The position numbers and the translations under genes are program-made. Shown here one piece after another: positions 39,243-51,130 of a stretch of 64,000 nucleotides of DNA. Every line of letters begins with the position of its first letter. Position 1 is the first letter of the stretch. The stretch lies in contig OZ023270.1 in assembly GCA_964006375.1 (NCBI GenBank), positions 77,868,891 to 77,932,890 on the forward strand, written 5' to 3'. A model generated the notes under the pieces. The model did not search any database. It saw only the letters and a list, made by a program, of their open reading frames with translations, and was not told the origin of the DNA. Source of the DNA: Tillus elongatus. Its lineage: Eukaryota > Arthropoda > Insecta > Coleoptera > Cleridae.

Positions 39243-39854
39243 CTTAAAATTAGCTGGACCGACGAATCGAAATTTAGAAGGGAAGGAATTGTGAATAGGA
39301 GATATGTTCATTTTTGGGCAAGTAAAAACCCTAATATATTTAGAGAAATACGTTTTCAAACAAATTTTAGTTTTAATGTGCTTTGTATTGTTATGGACAA
39401 TAAGGTCTCTTATGAAATTTACGAAGAAAATTTAAACGGTGAAAAGTATTTGGAACTATTAAGGTCATGTGTCCGTAATTTTCCGGCAAGACTACCACTA
39501 GATATAAGGCAAAGCTGCTGGTATCAGCAAGACGGCGCGCCTGCCCACTCCACTGGTGAAGTTTACTGGCACTTAATGGAATTATTTGAAGACAGATGGA
39601 TTGGGCCCAACGGTCCTTGGAGATGGCCTCCCCGCTCTCCTGATTTAACGCCTGCCGATTTTTATCTCTGGGATCGTATAAAAAGTCAAGTGTATGACAC
39701 AACAGTGCAAAGTAGATAGGATATTTTAGATCGTTCAATTAGAGCTTTTAGAGGTTTGGATCCAAATGAAATCAAAAGAGCTACTACGGATGAGATGAAT
39801 CGTAGAATTTTGTAGTGCCTTGACCAAGATGGTTGTCACATAGAACATTTATAG
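39243..39854 (+). pseudogene. Mariner/Tc1-like transposase C-terminal half, different family
   Basis: Begins at LKISWTDESKFRREGIVNRR (first Asp) and continues HFWASKNPNIFREIRFQTNF. Then come YQQDGAPAHST (second Asp) and RWPPRSPDLTPADFYLWDRI (third acidic residue), ending HIEHL at 39854. Two stops occur after YDTTVQSR and NRRIL. The family is the same broad group as the transposases at 15.7 and 19.1 kb. It is fused in one open frame (39183-39719) to the preceding Tc1 remnant, so the junction is a rearrangement and not a functional gene. Confidence 0.85.
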
Positions 39855-40490
39855 TGATCGTATCATTTAAATTTGAATCAACTTTTTTTATTATTTGTCT
39901 TTGTTCAGTTTTTTGTTTATTTAATATTTGTTTTTAATTTTTTTTAAATAACTACATCAAATATTGTTATGAAATCATATCACTTTTGTTGTCTGACTGA
40001 CAATCACAACTGCATTTGTTGTGTAGTCTAACGTGTACTCCTTTGAAGAGGAGGTTGTTACCTAAAAAGCCAATAACAAGCAACATATTGAAGATAGGTA
40101 TAGAAAAACTTATATCAAACCGGTGTAGAATTAAATTTAGAACTCAAATTTTTAATAATATACAGGCTGTTCTATTTGAAACGTTGAATATGTCTAAGTT
40201 ACTAACTAAATTTAGAACACTTTGTATGACACAGGTAAACTTAAGGCACATAATATGAAATCTCCCTCCCACAAGTTACGAAATTCTAAATTCGAGCCTT
40301 TTATCTTTAAAAATATGTGAAATACAAACTATTATAAATAAGGTTGCAAAATCACCGAAATACAGAGAAATCACAATATCTTTGGAACAGTTGAAGATAG
40401 GGATAGGAAAGCCCAATATAAATATTCATAAAATGTTATGGAGAATTCGAATGTGCAATAAAAAATAGGGCATTCTTTTTTTTACGTTTT
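39855..40490. other. No recognised gene
   Basis: Poly-T/A-rich sequence after the transposase remnant, then unassigned DNA. No inverted repeat matching the transposase remnant was recognised. Confidence 0.4.
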
Positions 40491-41846
<1,356 letters not shown>

Positions 41847-41886
41847 GTCCTTGCCGAGTTTTATCAAAATCGATTAATAACCTTTT

Positions 41887-42014
41887 AGTGAATTTTCTTA
41901 AAAAAATTCACTAATGAGGGGATCCCGACTTTAGAATTTTGAAAAAATTACTTTAAATGAGCGTTAATTACGCCCCCCAGAACACATATCCGGGGTCAGT
42001 TTCAATTTTTATAT

Positions 42015-42075
<61 letters not shown>

Positions 42076-43194
42076 TAACACCGATAACTCAAAAAATATA
42101 GGGCCGATTTTGATTAAATTTGGTGAATAAATTTATTTTGCAAATGGCTTGGATAAGTTCGTTAGCCAGGAAAATCTGCTCAGGCTTTCCCGGACAATTT
42201 TGTGTTTACTTTCGAAAAAAAATTATATCTCCGGAATTAACAAAGTAAGGGCAACTAAATTTGGTAAGCGGGTTTATATCCTTATAGGTAAGTTATCTAC
42301 TAAAATTTAGCTATGGAGGTCAAAAAAAAAAAGTTATAGGCATTTAAAAAATTATAAATTGGGGTTTTCCTCGAAACGTCAAAGTTGCGATTTAAAACGT
42401 CAAAATCGGCAACATTTAGGCAAATAACTTGAATCTAATACGGGCTATGGAAATCAAATGTCTCAAGAAGGATGCTTTACAAACCCTGAAGTCTTAGTTT
42501 CAACCGTCATTTTCCTTCATTTTACTAAAATGTTTCCAGAAAATTCATATCAAATAGACGTTTTCTCTGATGCTTGGCAGTAGTCTTAGCTATAGAGTTT
42601 ATCGTTTAATGGTATATAATTTTTGTCGAATTTTCGTAAAAAATTAATAAAGCTCGATATATCGGTTATTATTATACATGATATGAAAAAAAAATTGTAT
42701 ATATTAATTATAGGGTGTCTTGAGCTACATCTTAAAAAAATTATTTTACAATCACAGCGCGGTTCATAAGTCGTTGGTGATACAAATTTTCTTTTTTTTT
42801 AATCAAAGACGCCTTATGTTATTGCATTTTTGCATTTTCCATCGCAATATAATGCATGTTTGTAAGAAAAGACATTCTAGATGCAGCAAGTGCGTTATGG
42901 TAGCGAATTTTGATCAAATGCTTCATATTTGAATAGCAATTTGCTATTAACCTATAAGGTTGACCAAGAAACGAGTTTTTCCTTGAACACTCTAAGTCTA
43001 CTTTTGGAAATTTTTGTACGTTTTCACACAATAAGGTTATTTTTATGAAACATGGCACATTGTTTTTACTATATAGGTTATACTGGTAACCAAAATTGAT
43101 GCCTGCTTTCTTAAAAAGAAAACACACATATTTTCAATAAAAACATTTTATGAAAATTCACTACCATAACGCACTTGCTGCGTCCAGAGTTTTT
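41887..43194 (-). mobile_element. HTA element, complete long copy
   Basis: Hairpin tail at 41887, TA array and body. The inner head is near 42874 (tctagatgcagcaagtgcgt) and the outer head ends at about 43190. The 40-bp spacer to the previous copy (41847-41886, ccttgccgagttttatcaaa) is itself HTA body sequence, so at least one of the two is nested in an older copy. Confidence 0.9.
42019..42072. repeat. (TA)n microsatellite
   Basis: About 27 units, the shortest array in a complete HTA copy. Confidence 0.97.
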
Positions 43195-44302
43195 TTTATT
43201 TCAACAACACACCACGAGGGCTTACAGCCTAAATACTATCGTACCGTGGATGTCGACAAGGAGAAAAGAGGCAACTTGTTAATTCTGGACTTGAAGGTTT
43301 GGAGGTTCGGAGGAGAAGAAAAAACATACGCCGGCAAGGAATTCCACAACTTAGAAGTCCTCGGGACAAAAGAGCGGGCATAACAAGATGTTTTATGTCT
43401 GGTGACCTGGACAGTAAAAGGGTGCATTCGCTCTGTTCCTGTGGTAGATCTGTTGGGGGCAGCAGGTGTATGAACTATGGAAGAAAGCTCATCTGAGCAG
43501 TGCCCGTGCAGATATCTATAAAAGAGAGAGAGAGAGAGATCACCAACGGCACGTCGGTGGGCAAGGGATGCCAGCCTTTGGGTGAGGGTAGGGTCACCAA
43601 TGAGACGTATAGCTCTCTTCTGAATGGAGTCCACGATAGCGAGTGTAGAAGCGGCAGCAGCACCCTAGATGTGGGAGCAGTATTCGAGGTTTGGCCTTAT
43701 TTGCGAAGTATATAAGGTATAGAGATTAGCTGGTGAAAAGTATTTGCGAGCACGGAAGAGGAAACCTAATTTCTTAGCAGCCGCTTCTGCAATTGATGTG
43801 ACATGTTGGTGCCAATTGAGATTTTGATCCACAGAAATGCCAACAAGTGAAAATGACTCATTACTTTGAATAACTTGGTTGTTCATTGTGATTGGTCTAG
43901 GGCTGGTGTTTCTTTTATGAGAAAGAAAGCAAGACTGAGATTTGGTGGGGTTGAATTGTACAAGATTTCTACTTTCCCAGTCTATTTTTTTTTGGAGATC
44001 CACGGATTCAGAACTCTCCATGAGTCTGCGATCCTCATCTAATTGGGCCAAAGAGACAGGCTTAGAATATTGTATATTTGAGTGGAGGGTGCTGTCGTCC
44101 GCGTAACTGTGAACTGTGTTGAATGTGCTAGAGAGAAGGTCATTGATATGGAGAAGAAACAAAGTAGGGGCTAAAACTGAACCTTGAGGGACTCCTGCAT
44201 TAACTGGATATAGTTTAGAGGAATGGCCATCCACGACAACAGAAATGCTCCGGTTGGAGAGAAAGTTTGCTGTCCAGGTACAGAGTTTTGGTGGTAGGCC
44301 AT
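43191..44302 (-). mobile_element. Non-LTR retrotransposon copy 2, 5'-truncated
   Basis: Same family as copy 1. The 3' end is intact: a poly-A tail, seen as ttttttttattt, at about 43191. It lies against the outer end of an HTA head. The 5' end stops within the RT at about 44302, next to a mariner-type repeat fragment. Confidence 0.87.
43236..44300 (-). pseudogene. RT and C-terminal region of non-LTR copy 2
   Basis: One long minus-strand frame begins NGLPPKLCTWTANFLSNRSI and continues VNAGVPQGSVLAPTLFLLHI and HSYADDSTLHSNIQ (catalytic YADD near 44095). It then runs through NLNWHQHVTSIAEAAAKKLG to IRPNLEYCSHI. A stop at the position where copy 1 has WGAA interrupts it. The frame resumes as MDSIQKRAIRLIGDPTLTQ and ends with PRTSKLWNSLPAYVF. 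The copy is much better preserved than copy 1 but lacks the endonuclease and the first RT motifs, so it cannot be active. Confidence 0.9.
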
Positions 44303-44452
44303 TGACTACTTCCGGTCTAACCGGAAGTGATGTGACCTTGAAAATATTTTTAGAATAAAAGACATATACTAATTGTGACCGATGCCAAAATTTCAAAATT
44401 TAGGATATCAGGGAGCTTCATAAACTTCTAATGCACGGCTATCGTGAAAAAC

Positions 44453-44455
<3 letters not shown>
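44303..44455. repeat. Mariner-type inverted-repeat fragment
   Basis: The palindrome acttccggtctaaccggaag and the end ctatcgtgaaaaacctgta resemble the outer arms at 14947-15373 and 17297-17719. It is probably a solo arm from a related element, ending at a TA array as such elements do. Confidence 0.55.

Positions 44456-44528
<73 letters not shown>
44456..44528. repeat. (TA)n microsatellite
   Basis: About 36 units at the end of the mariner-type fragment. Confidence 0.97.
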
Positions 44529-44531
<3 letters not shown>

Positions 44532-45144
44532 AGTAATTTGCACTCATTTTTATATATTTTTCAAAAATTCGAAAGTCCTTAGACAAAATTTCCATGATAA
44601 ACATTTGCTAAAATAGAAAATATCTGGACATATACAGTGTGTAATTTCTATGCCACACAGTATAACAAACAGCACATAACACATTAAACGTTAACGCATA
44701 ATAGCAAATGATTTATACCTACAGTGTTCGTGATGTGTATAAGGAGAGGTCTCTGCGGTGCCGTGCATGTCTCTCTTCAGCGAGAGAAGCTCCGGCTAGA
44801 AGATGCTGAGGTAACGAGATGCCGGGGTGGTCCACTACTCAACTGTCCCGTCGTCCTTTCTTTCTTTATCATTGTCTCTTTCCCACACACACAACAATGT
44901 GCACACAGAAGTAATATGCTATCTTCTTCTTCATGCATCTCTTTGATGATGCTTCTGCTGGTTGCGCTGGAGCTGGTGATCACCTTCTGCGCTTTTACAG
45001 TCATTGACTGTTACTGTAAAACCGTCTGACGTTAAAGTAAATCTAAAGTTCATCTCAAAATTAGCACTTTGGCCTGTTTAAGTAAAACATTAATTGCACC
45101 ACTGGCTAATAAGCAGTACCATACTAATATCACGTAACTAATAG
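44529..45144. other. No recognised gene
   Basis: Contains a 101-codon plus-strand frame (44724-45029) with a hydrophobic C-terminal stretch, but no motif or homology I recognise. A 75-codon frame lies opposite. No support for a gene. Confidence 0.35.
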
Positions 45145-45325
45145 TGAATTGTATTATTTATAAACGCCAAAACGTCTGTAGTGGACACAGTTGCATGGAC
45201 TTGAATCAAAGCTTACACTTCCAAACATCTTTTATTTTTTAACCTCGTATTCTTAACGACACTAAAACTGAAGACTTCGACAACCTTGTGTAAAAACGTG
45301 TAATTTTAATCAGCTTCGCCGAGAT
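45145..45325 (+). repeat. Dispersed repeat, copy a (possible Penelope-like terminal piece)
   Basis: The sequence tattatttataaacgccaaa and acgtctgtagtggacacagt, then a cttgaatcaaa block, is a diverged match to 46721-46900. It also resembles parts of 21320 and 34940. The R1-like insertion lies between the two copies. Confidence 0.5.
45313..45325. other. Target-site duplication, left (R1-like copy 2)
   Basis: GCTTCGCCGAGAT, repeated at 46708-46720. Confidence 0.9.
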
Positions 45326-46707
45326 GTAGTAGTAGTAGTAGTAGTAGCAGTGGTGGGGAGGCCAACGCCAAGCAAGTAGGCCACCATGGGCCCTTTTTGC
45401 CAACCCCAGCAACCATGCTCTACTCCACCTCGGTTCTGTCTACAAACCGCCTCGACCTCGAGATGAAGGCCGTGGCGGTCTTCAATTGGACGGTACTTAC
45501 CTGATTCCTTTGCAGAGTCCTCGATCCGAACAATTCTGCTCGAAGACTCCCAAAAGCCTCGCATTCGCACAGGTAGTGGTAGGACGTTTCCTCATCCTCG
45601 CCGCATTCCTGGCAAATGGGATCCCTCTCTACGCCTATCAATGTCAGGTGTCTTCCAAGGGCGCAGTGGCCTGTGAGCACCCCAAGGATGCGATGAAGCG
45701 TGGGTCGACTCCTTCCGAGTAGCCAGACAGCTTTATATCTGTCCGGCCCCTCCACGAAATCCCTCGCCTGCCTGCAGCCACCAACCGACCCCCAATGTCT
45801 CTTTATTGCTTCCTCGGTCCAGCTGTCTAAGGCGACAGAAACTGTCTTCCTACTTATACCTATCGCCGGCTCCGGGCCACAGAACGGCCGCCGGGAACCG
45901 AGCCTTGCGAGATTATTCGCCACCTCATTCCTCGCCACGCCACAGTGTCCCGGAACCAACACTAGTTGTACCTCCTTTGTCCTGACTAGTCCTCTGAGGG
46001 CGTCAGCGCACTCCTGAACCAATGTAGACCTGATTCTGGCCGCGCAGACTGCCCGGAATACTGCCTGGCTATCCGAGCAGATGTACACACATTTCTCGGG
46101 GCTCCTCTTCACATCCTGTCTGTTGGCCACAGACAGGATAGCGTACACCTCTGTTTCGAATGCCGTGGTATATGCGCCAAGAGCATAGCTCTCGCACACC
46201 CCCAGGCTCTCGATGTATATTCCTGTCCCGGAGGATTGTTGGTCCTCCAGCCGCGATCCGTCGGTGAAACAGACCAGGCTTGCGGGCTGGAATTCAACTG
46301 CCCTTTGCCGGTGACTAAGACCAGCCCATCATCAGCGTACGCCTGGGCGTATAAGCCGTTCTCGGAGAGCCGCTCCAAAAGGCCGTTCATGACCAGACAC
46401 CATAGATGGGGCGAAAGGCAGCTGCCCTGAGGGCAGCCGCCTGTCACCCCGACGTCCATCCCTCAGCCCCCCAAGGTCAGCGAAACTCTCCTGTCCTCCA
46501 GCATGCTCGCCACCCAGCTTATTAGGGACCTCGGCGTTCCCCTATCCTGTAGGGCGGTACAAACCGTATCCGTCCTTGCCTAAGCAAAGGCCCCCTCCAC
46601 ATCAAAGAACACAGCTAATGTGCTCCCCCCGTAGTGTATTGCTCTTTCTACCTTCTGCGTCACAGAATGGAGCGCCGTTTCCGTCGACTTCCTCCGCTGG
46701 TACGCGT
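45326..46707 (-). mobile_element. R1-like non-LTR retrotransposon, 5'-truncated copy 2
   Basis: A 13-bp target-site duplication flanks it exactly. The 3' end is a short (TAG)n tail at 45326-45345. It lacks about 450 bp or more between the RT YADD block and the RNase H, compared with copy 1. Confidence 0.93.
45420..46700 (-). pseudogene. R1-like ORF2 with internal deletion
   Basis: From the right, the minus strand encodes DVGVTGGCPQGSCLSPHLWC, then QAYADDGLVLVTGKGQL (catalytic YADD near 46330). The sequence then jumps near 46300 straight into the RNase H leader (SVSPTDRG). From 46199 one open frame of 259 codons carries AYTTAFETEVYAILSVANRQ, SDSQAVFRAV and LVPGHCGVARNEVANNLARL (E, D, H motifs), then PTLHRILGVLTGHCALGRHL. 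It ends with CQECGEDEETSYHYLCEC, an intact C2HC finger. The RNase H and finger are far better preserved than in copy 1, but the RT is incomplete and the start is missing. Confidence 0.92.
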
Positions 46708-46720
46708 GCTTCGCCGAGAT
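46708..46720. other. Target-site duplication, right (R1-like copy 2)
   Basis: Second GCTTCGCCGAGAT. Confidence 0.9.
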
Positions 46721-46900
46721 AATATTACTTCTAAATTTCGCGACGCTTGGAGTTGACATAGTTACATCGACTTAAATAAAAGTCTAAGCCCAAGACCACC
46801 TTTCCCACCAGATAAATTTTACTTTTTACACTCATTTCCTCAACGACAATAAGATGGAAGACTCCGAGAGCCGTCTGTATAGTCGGGGGACTGTATTTTC
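46721..46900 (+). repeat. Dispersed repeat, copy b
   Basis: Diverged match to 45145-45325 (tattacttctaaatttcgcg, then cgacttaaataaaagtctaa). Having both copies side by side suggests a tandem arrangement before the R1-like insertion. Confidence 0.5.
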
Positions 46901-47277
46901 AGAATACCGGAATACCGTTACGTGGTGCATAAAAGCACCAAATGTGGTTTATAACTACTTTAGGGTATCTTAATAAATGCTAGCCTAGGAGCCCTCTCCA
47001 TTTTCTAAAAAATTTGATGTAAGCACTAAAATGCAAAATAGCCGACAAATACGACATGTGAATATTTCATGTCGAGGTACCACGGTTCCAAAAAACATAA
47101 AAAATGGGATTTGTGATGTTGTGTTGCAGATGTTGACCATCTGCTATTTCATTTCTGTTCATCCCGTGTTTCTCACAGACAAAATTAGAATTATATTACC
47201 ACTATTTTATTATTTGCAACAGGGGTCGATGCGTCATTTACCAACACGAGACTAATTAAAGCTTGAAATATCCTTTA
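46901..47277. other. No recognised gene
   Basis: A 74-codon plus-strand frame without recognisable motif. May be a degraded upstream part of the multicopy gene that follows. Confidence 0.35.
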
Positions 47278-47450
47278 CAGCCTACAAAACATTTCTGAAA
47301 ATGTAGAACAGTGCCACAGCATTCATCGTCTCCCAGTTGAACTGTCTTTAGGAATTAATGAAACTGCTACAAACGTTGCTTCTCATTCCGCTTCATCGCA
47401 CAAATCTTGTCATCAGAAGTTTATTAATTCAAAGCTGGCAAAGGCAATCA
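47278..47450 (+). pseudogene. Uncharacterised multicopy gene family, N-terminal piece
   Basis: Plus-strand frame SLQNISENVEQCHSIHRLPV, then ELSLGINETATNV and SSHKSCHQKFINSKLAKAI. I recognise this layout ('L..L...E.I..TL....A.WH.SC...FN..KL.RA') from an uncharacterised protein family present in many copies in insect and cnidarian genomes. Its function is unknown to me. The frame is interrupted at about 47450 by a non-LTR retrotransposon and resumes at 48733. Confidence 0.65.
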
Positions 47451-48640
47451 ACTACTTTGTTTCTTGTCCCCATCAATGACCTCCTCTCTAGCACATCCAA
47501 CTCAGTTCACAGTTACGCGGACGACAGCACCCTCTACTCAAATATACAATATTCTAAGCCTGTATCTTTAGCCCAATTACATGAGGATCGCAGACTCATG
47601 GAGGGTTCTGTCTCCGTGGATCTCCAAAAAATATTAGACTGGGGAAGTAGAAATCTTGTACAATTCAACCCCACCAAATCACAGACTGGCTTTCTTTCTC
47701 ATAAGAGATACACCAGCCCTAGACCCATCACAATGAACAACCAAGTTATTCAAAGTAATGAGTCCTTTTCACTCGTTGGCATTTCTTTGGATCGAAATCT
47801 CAATTGGCAACAACATGTCACATCAATTGCAGAAGTGGCTGCTAAGAAATTAGATTTCCTCTTCCGGGCTCGCAAATACTTTTCACCAGATAATTTTTAT
47901 ACTTTATATACTTCACAAATAAGGCCAAACCTCGAATACTGCTCCCACATCTGAGGTGCCGCTGCCGCTGCCGCTTCTACACTCGCTATCCTGGGCTCCA
48001 TTCAGTGGAGAGCTATACGTCTCATTGGTGACCTTACCCTTACCCAAACGCTGCCATCGCTTGCCCACCGACGTACCGTCGGTGGCCTTTCTCTCTTTTA
48101 TAGATATCTGTACGGGCACTGCTCAGAGGAGCTTTCTTCCATAGTTCCTCCACCTGCTGCCCCCAACAGATCTACCAGGGGAACAGAGCGAAATTAGGTT
48201 TCCTCTTCCGGGCTCGCAAATACTGCCACACCTCGAATACTGCTCCCACACCTGGGGTTCCGCTGCCGCTTCTACCCTCGCTATCCTGGACTCCATTCAG
48301 AAGAGAGCTATACGTCTCATCGGCGACCCTACCCTCACCCAAAGGCTGTCATCCCTTGCCCACCGACGTGCCGTTAGTGACATCTCTCTCTTTTATAGAT
48401 ATCTGCATGGGCACTGCTCAGAGGCGCTTTCTTTCATAGTTCCTCCACCTGCTGCCCCCAACAGATCTACCAGGGGAACAGAGCGAATGCACCCTTTTAC
48501 TGTCCAGGTCACCAGACACAGAACATCTTGTTACGCCCGCTCTTTTGTCCCGAGTACTTCCAAGTTGTAGAATTCCTTGCCGGAACATGATTTTCCTTCT
48601 CCTCCGAACCTTCAAGTCCATAATTAACAAGTTGCCTCTT
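47451..48640 (+). pseudogene. RT and C-terminal region of non-LTR copy 3
   Basis: The plus-strand frame carries HSYADDSTLYSNIQYSKPV (catalytic YADD near 47520), NLNWQQHVTSIAEVAAKKLD and IRPNLEYCSHI, then a stop. Further frames give the C-terminal end twice because of a duplication. The last part reads through VTRHRTSCYARSFVP-like sequence and ends before the 3' UTR. RT motifs upstream of YADD are missing, so it is inactive. Confidence 0.88.
47848..48488 (+). repeat. Tandem duplication inside non-LTR copy 3
   Basis: The block starting attaga/gtttcctcttccgg, through ctcgaatactgctcccac, to agatctaccaggggaacaga occurs at about 47848-48192 and 48193-48488. The second unit lacks about 45 bp. Confidence 0.88.
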
Positions 48641-48732
48641 TCCTCCTTGTCGACACCCACGGTACGATAGTATTTAGGCTGTAAGCCCTCGTGGTGTGTT
48701 GTTGAAATAAAAAAAAAAATAAAAAACCGGTG

Positions 48733-49800
48733 TTGATTTAAAAAAACGTCTTTGCAAATGCCTAGCTATGTAGGTACAATATTGCTTGTTTTGCGAAATG
48801 CGCAAAGATTAAGGTCCACTGCAGGAAGTTTAAACATTGGATCCGACAGAAATATTCGATTTATGATCACATATCTCAATGACACACATCTCATGACAAG
48901 AACAATTGGAGGATATCTTATAGCAATGGAGGAAAAATACCCTCTTGCATGTTTCGCCCAGCTAATAAATCTCTACAGAAGCCTGACTTGAAAGGTAAGA
49001 CTAAAAGAAGAAAACACAGATGAATGAATGAGTAGCGGTCATTCGTAAAACTTACAAAATACATTAGTACATCAGATAAGTCTGATATGATCTTTTTCAA
49101 AGTGTCTCAATGTGTTTAAATCGTCTTGAGTAACTGGGCATCAAGCAACCAATCAGCTAGACAGGACTGCAGAAGTGCTTGCTAGAGAATTTGCCGGTTT
49201 GATGGGAGACACACTAATCATATTCAATGGATGAATGAGAAACATGTTTATGGGAGTTCTGAAGATTCCAATCCACTCAGAAAATGCTGTTATTCTGTCC
49301 AAAGCAGCAGCAATAGTCAGAAAAGATATCATCAGTCACCAAGCTTTCAAATATAGTGGCTGCTTACCAGCACAATACCAAGGAGACTCACTGCCTGCAA
49401 GTTTTAAGTCGCTTGTTTCTAGGATGTTAAATTGTTCAAACTTGCAAAAGCAAGAACAACGTGGTTCTCAGGCATGCTTAAACGTCGGCCAGTGCATCGT
49501 CTACAACTCAAAGAAAAATATGTCTCATACTGTTCTGACGAAACCACACAGTAAGGAACATGAGTCACCATTTTCAATATATGACAGCATTAATCTCCAT
49601 GCAGCTACCAGAAGTAAAAAACTCATCCAGAAGTTATGTCACATGGGCATTTGTATTTTATATGACAGGATTCTAGAGATGAAGATTGGATAGGCGTTTC
49701 TTCCTGAACTATGTGAAGAAAATGGAGTGGTTTCTTCTGCTTGTCTCCGTGAAGCGTTGTTTACTGTTGATACGACACAACTTCCGCCTTCAAAGGTAAG
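48733..49800 (+). pseudogene. Uncharacterised multicopy gene family, central part
   Basis: The frame resumes with QYCLFCEMRKD and, after a shift, SDRNIRFMITYLNDTHLMTR and EEKYPLACFAQLINLYR. This corresponds to the 'C.FC......LH.....D..IR.....L.D..L...I..GDLIA.E.KYH..CL..L.N' block of the family. From 49235 one frame of 152 codons reads SENAVILSKAAAIVRKDI, then CQ-less SLPASFKSLVSRML, NVGQCIVYNSKKN, and LHAATRSKKLIQKLCHMGIC. After a TAG it continues LPELCEENGVVSSACLREAL. Several stops and frameshifts, plus the retrotransposon insertion, make it dead. The family's final part ('DNIDHNPSS...') is not found. Confidence 0.7.
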
Positions 49801-49809
49801 AGTAAGGAG

Positions 49810-50361
49810 TTCATTTAGGAAGCATGCCGAGCATTTACAGACATCATGATACATTTGTGTATTTGGCCACTTATCGATTCCAGCTGCTGAACGCCGACTC
49901 TGAATATTTCAAAAAGATTAAACGACTGACTTGTTCTATATAATGATATCACTCCTTTCAGCAGTATCAACCACAGAAGAAAGAATCTTCTCTTCCAGGA
50001 GAAACGAGCAATTGACAAACGTTCATCGACTGAGGCTGCTCTTCTATAACATATCTGAAGAGCAGTTTATCAAGCAGGTATTTGGACGGCCAGCACACTA
50101 ACACAGCAAGTGATTCCGTCTCCGCAGGATTTTGTTTAAAATGAGGTTTCAGTGTCATGGGTTCCAGTTTGAATGACAATTCCAGAGATTTTCCGATCAT
50201 ACAGGGAATTGATTAAATGTTCTTGCAAATGAGACAACAGACTGTGGGAAAGCCAATCTGGACTGCTCACCACTTTGCAAGTACAAGTGTAATTTGCACG
50301 TGTAATTTATTATAACCGTGGCATACTGAATTCCATTGAGTAAATAGCTATAAATACTTTT
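49810..50361. other. No assigned feature
   Basis: May contain a further degraded coding stretch near 49960-50100 (STTEERIFSSRRN). I could not place it in any family. Confidence 0.35.
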
Positions 50362-50490
50362 AGTGAATTTTCGTAGCAAAAATTCACTAATGGGGAGATC
50401 CCGACTTTTGAATTTTGAAAAATTTTTTGCAAATGAGCGCGAACTAGGACCCCTAGAACCCATATCCGGGGTCAGTTTCAATTTTTATAT

Positions 50491-50493
<3 letters not shown>

Positions 50494-50577
<84 letters not shown>
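50494..50577. repeat. (TA)n microsatellite
   Basis: About 41 units ending in GTATGTAT. Confidence 0.97.
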
Positions 50578-50584
<7 letters not shown>

Positions 50585-50596
50585 CACACCGATAAC

Positions 50597-51015
50597 TCAA
50601 AAAAGAATGGGCCGATTTTGATAAAATTTGGCATGTACCTTTCTTTTGTAAATAGCTTGGATAAGTTCGTTAGTCAGGAAAATCGGACGAGGGTTTCCGG
50701 GAAAATGTTGAGTTTTCATTCGAAAAAAATTCTTATCTCAGAAAATAATGTGCCGATTTTAATAAAATTTGGCATGTACCTTCGTTTTGTAAATGGCTTT
50801 GACAAGTTTGTTAGTCAGGAAAATCGAACAAGGTTTTCCGGGAAAATTTTTAGTTTTTATTCGAAAAAAATTTTTTTCTCAAAGAATAATGAGCCAATTT
50901 TGATAAAATTTGGCGTGTACCTTCCTTTTGTAAATGGCTTTGATAAGTTCGTTAATCAGAAAAATCGGACGAGTTTTTCCTGGAAAATTTTGAGTTTTCA
51001 TTGAAAAAAAAATTT
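50597..51015. repeat. 141-bp tandem repeat, three units
   Basis: gccgatttt recurs at 50611 and 50752, with a variant (gccaatttt) at 50893. Each unit has aaatttggcRtgtaccttY and ggaaaatcg. The period is a multiple of three, so a plus-strand frame stays open through all three. Confidence 0.92.
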
Positions 51016-51130
51016 TATCTTAAAAAATAAAAAACATATGATAACCAAATTTGGTAGGTAGGTTTACGATATAAAAAGTAAACTACACACCAAAATTTAG
51101 ATTTCTATGTTACAAGAAAAAAAGTTGTGG

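Larger units (their letters stand above)
47451..48726 (+). mobile_element. Non-LTR retrotransposon copy 3, 5'-truncated, with poly-A tail
   Basis: Same family as copies 1 and 2. It starts inside the RT (TLFLVPINDLLSS) and ends with an intact 3' terminus and A-rich tail at 48708-48726. It sits inside the uncharacterised gene family copy. A block of about 300-345 bp is tandemly duplicated within it. Confidence 0.9.
50362..51130 (-). mobile_element. HTA element with triplicated body segment, head missing
   Basis: Hairpin tail at 50362, TA array, then three tandem 141-bp body units and a short remainder. The head end is not found. Confidence 0.85.

Noticed and set aside
44724..45029. 101-codon frame with hydrophobic C-terminus
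   Set aside because: No recognisable motif, a competing frame on the other strand, and no promoter or neighbour context.
45255..45300. CTGAAGA followed by a short hairpin
   Set aside because: No GAAA and no NUH triplet in position; chance match.
46855..46895. Possible sixth hammerhead (ggaaga, ctccgagag, tatagtcgg)
   Set aside because: The core lacks CUGA, there is no GAAA, and stem I cannot be drawn.
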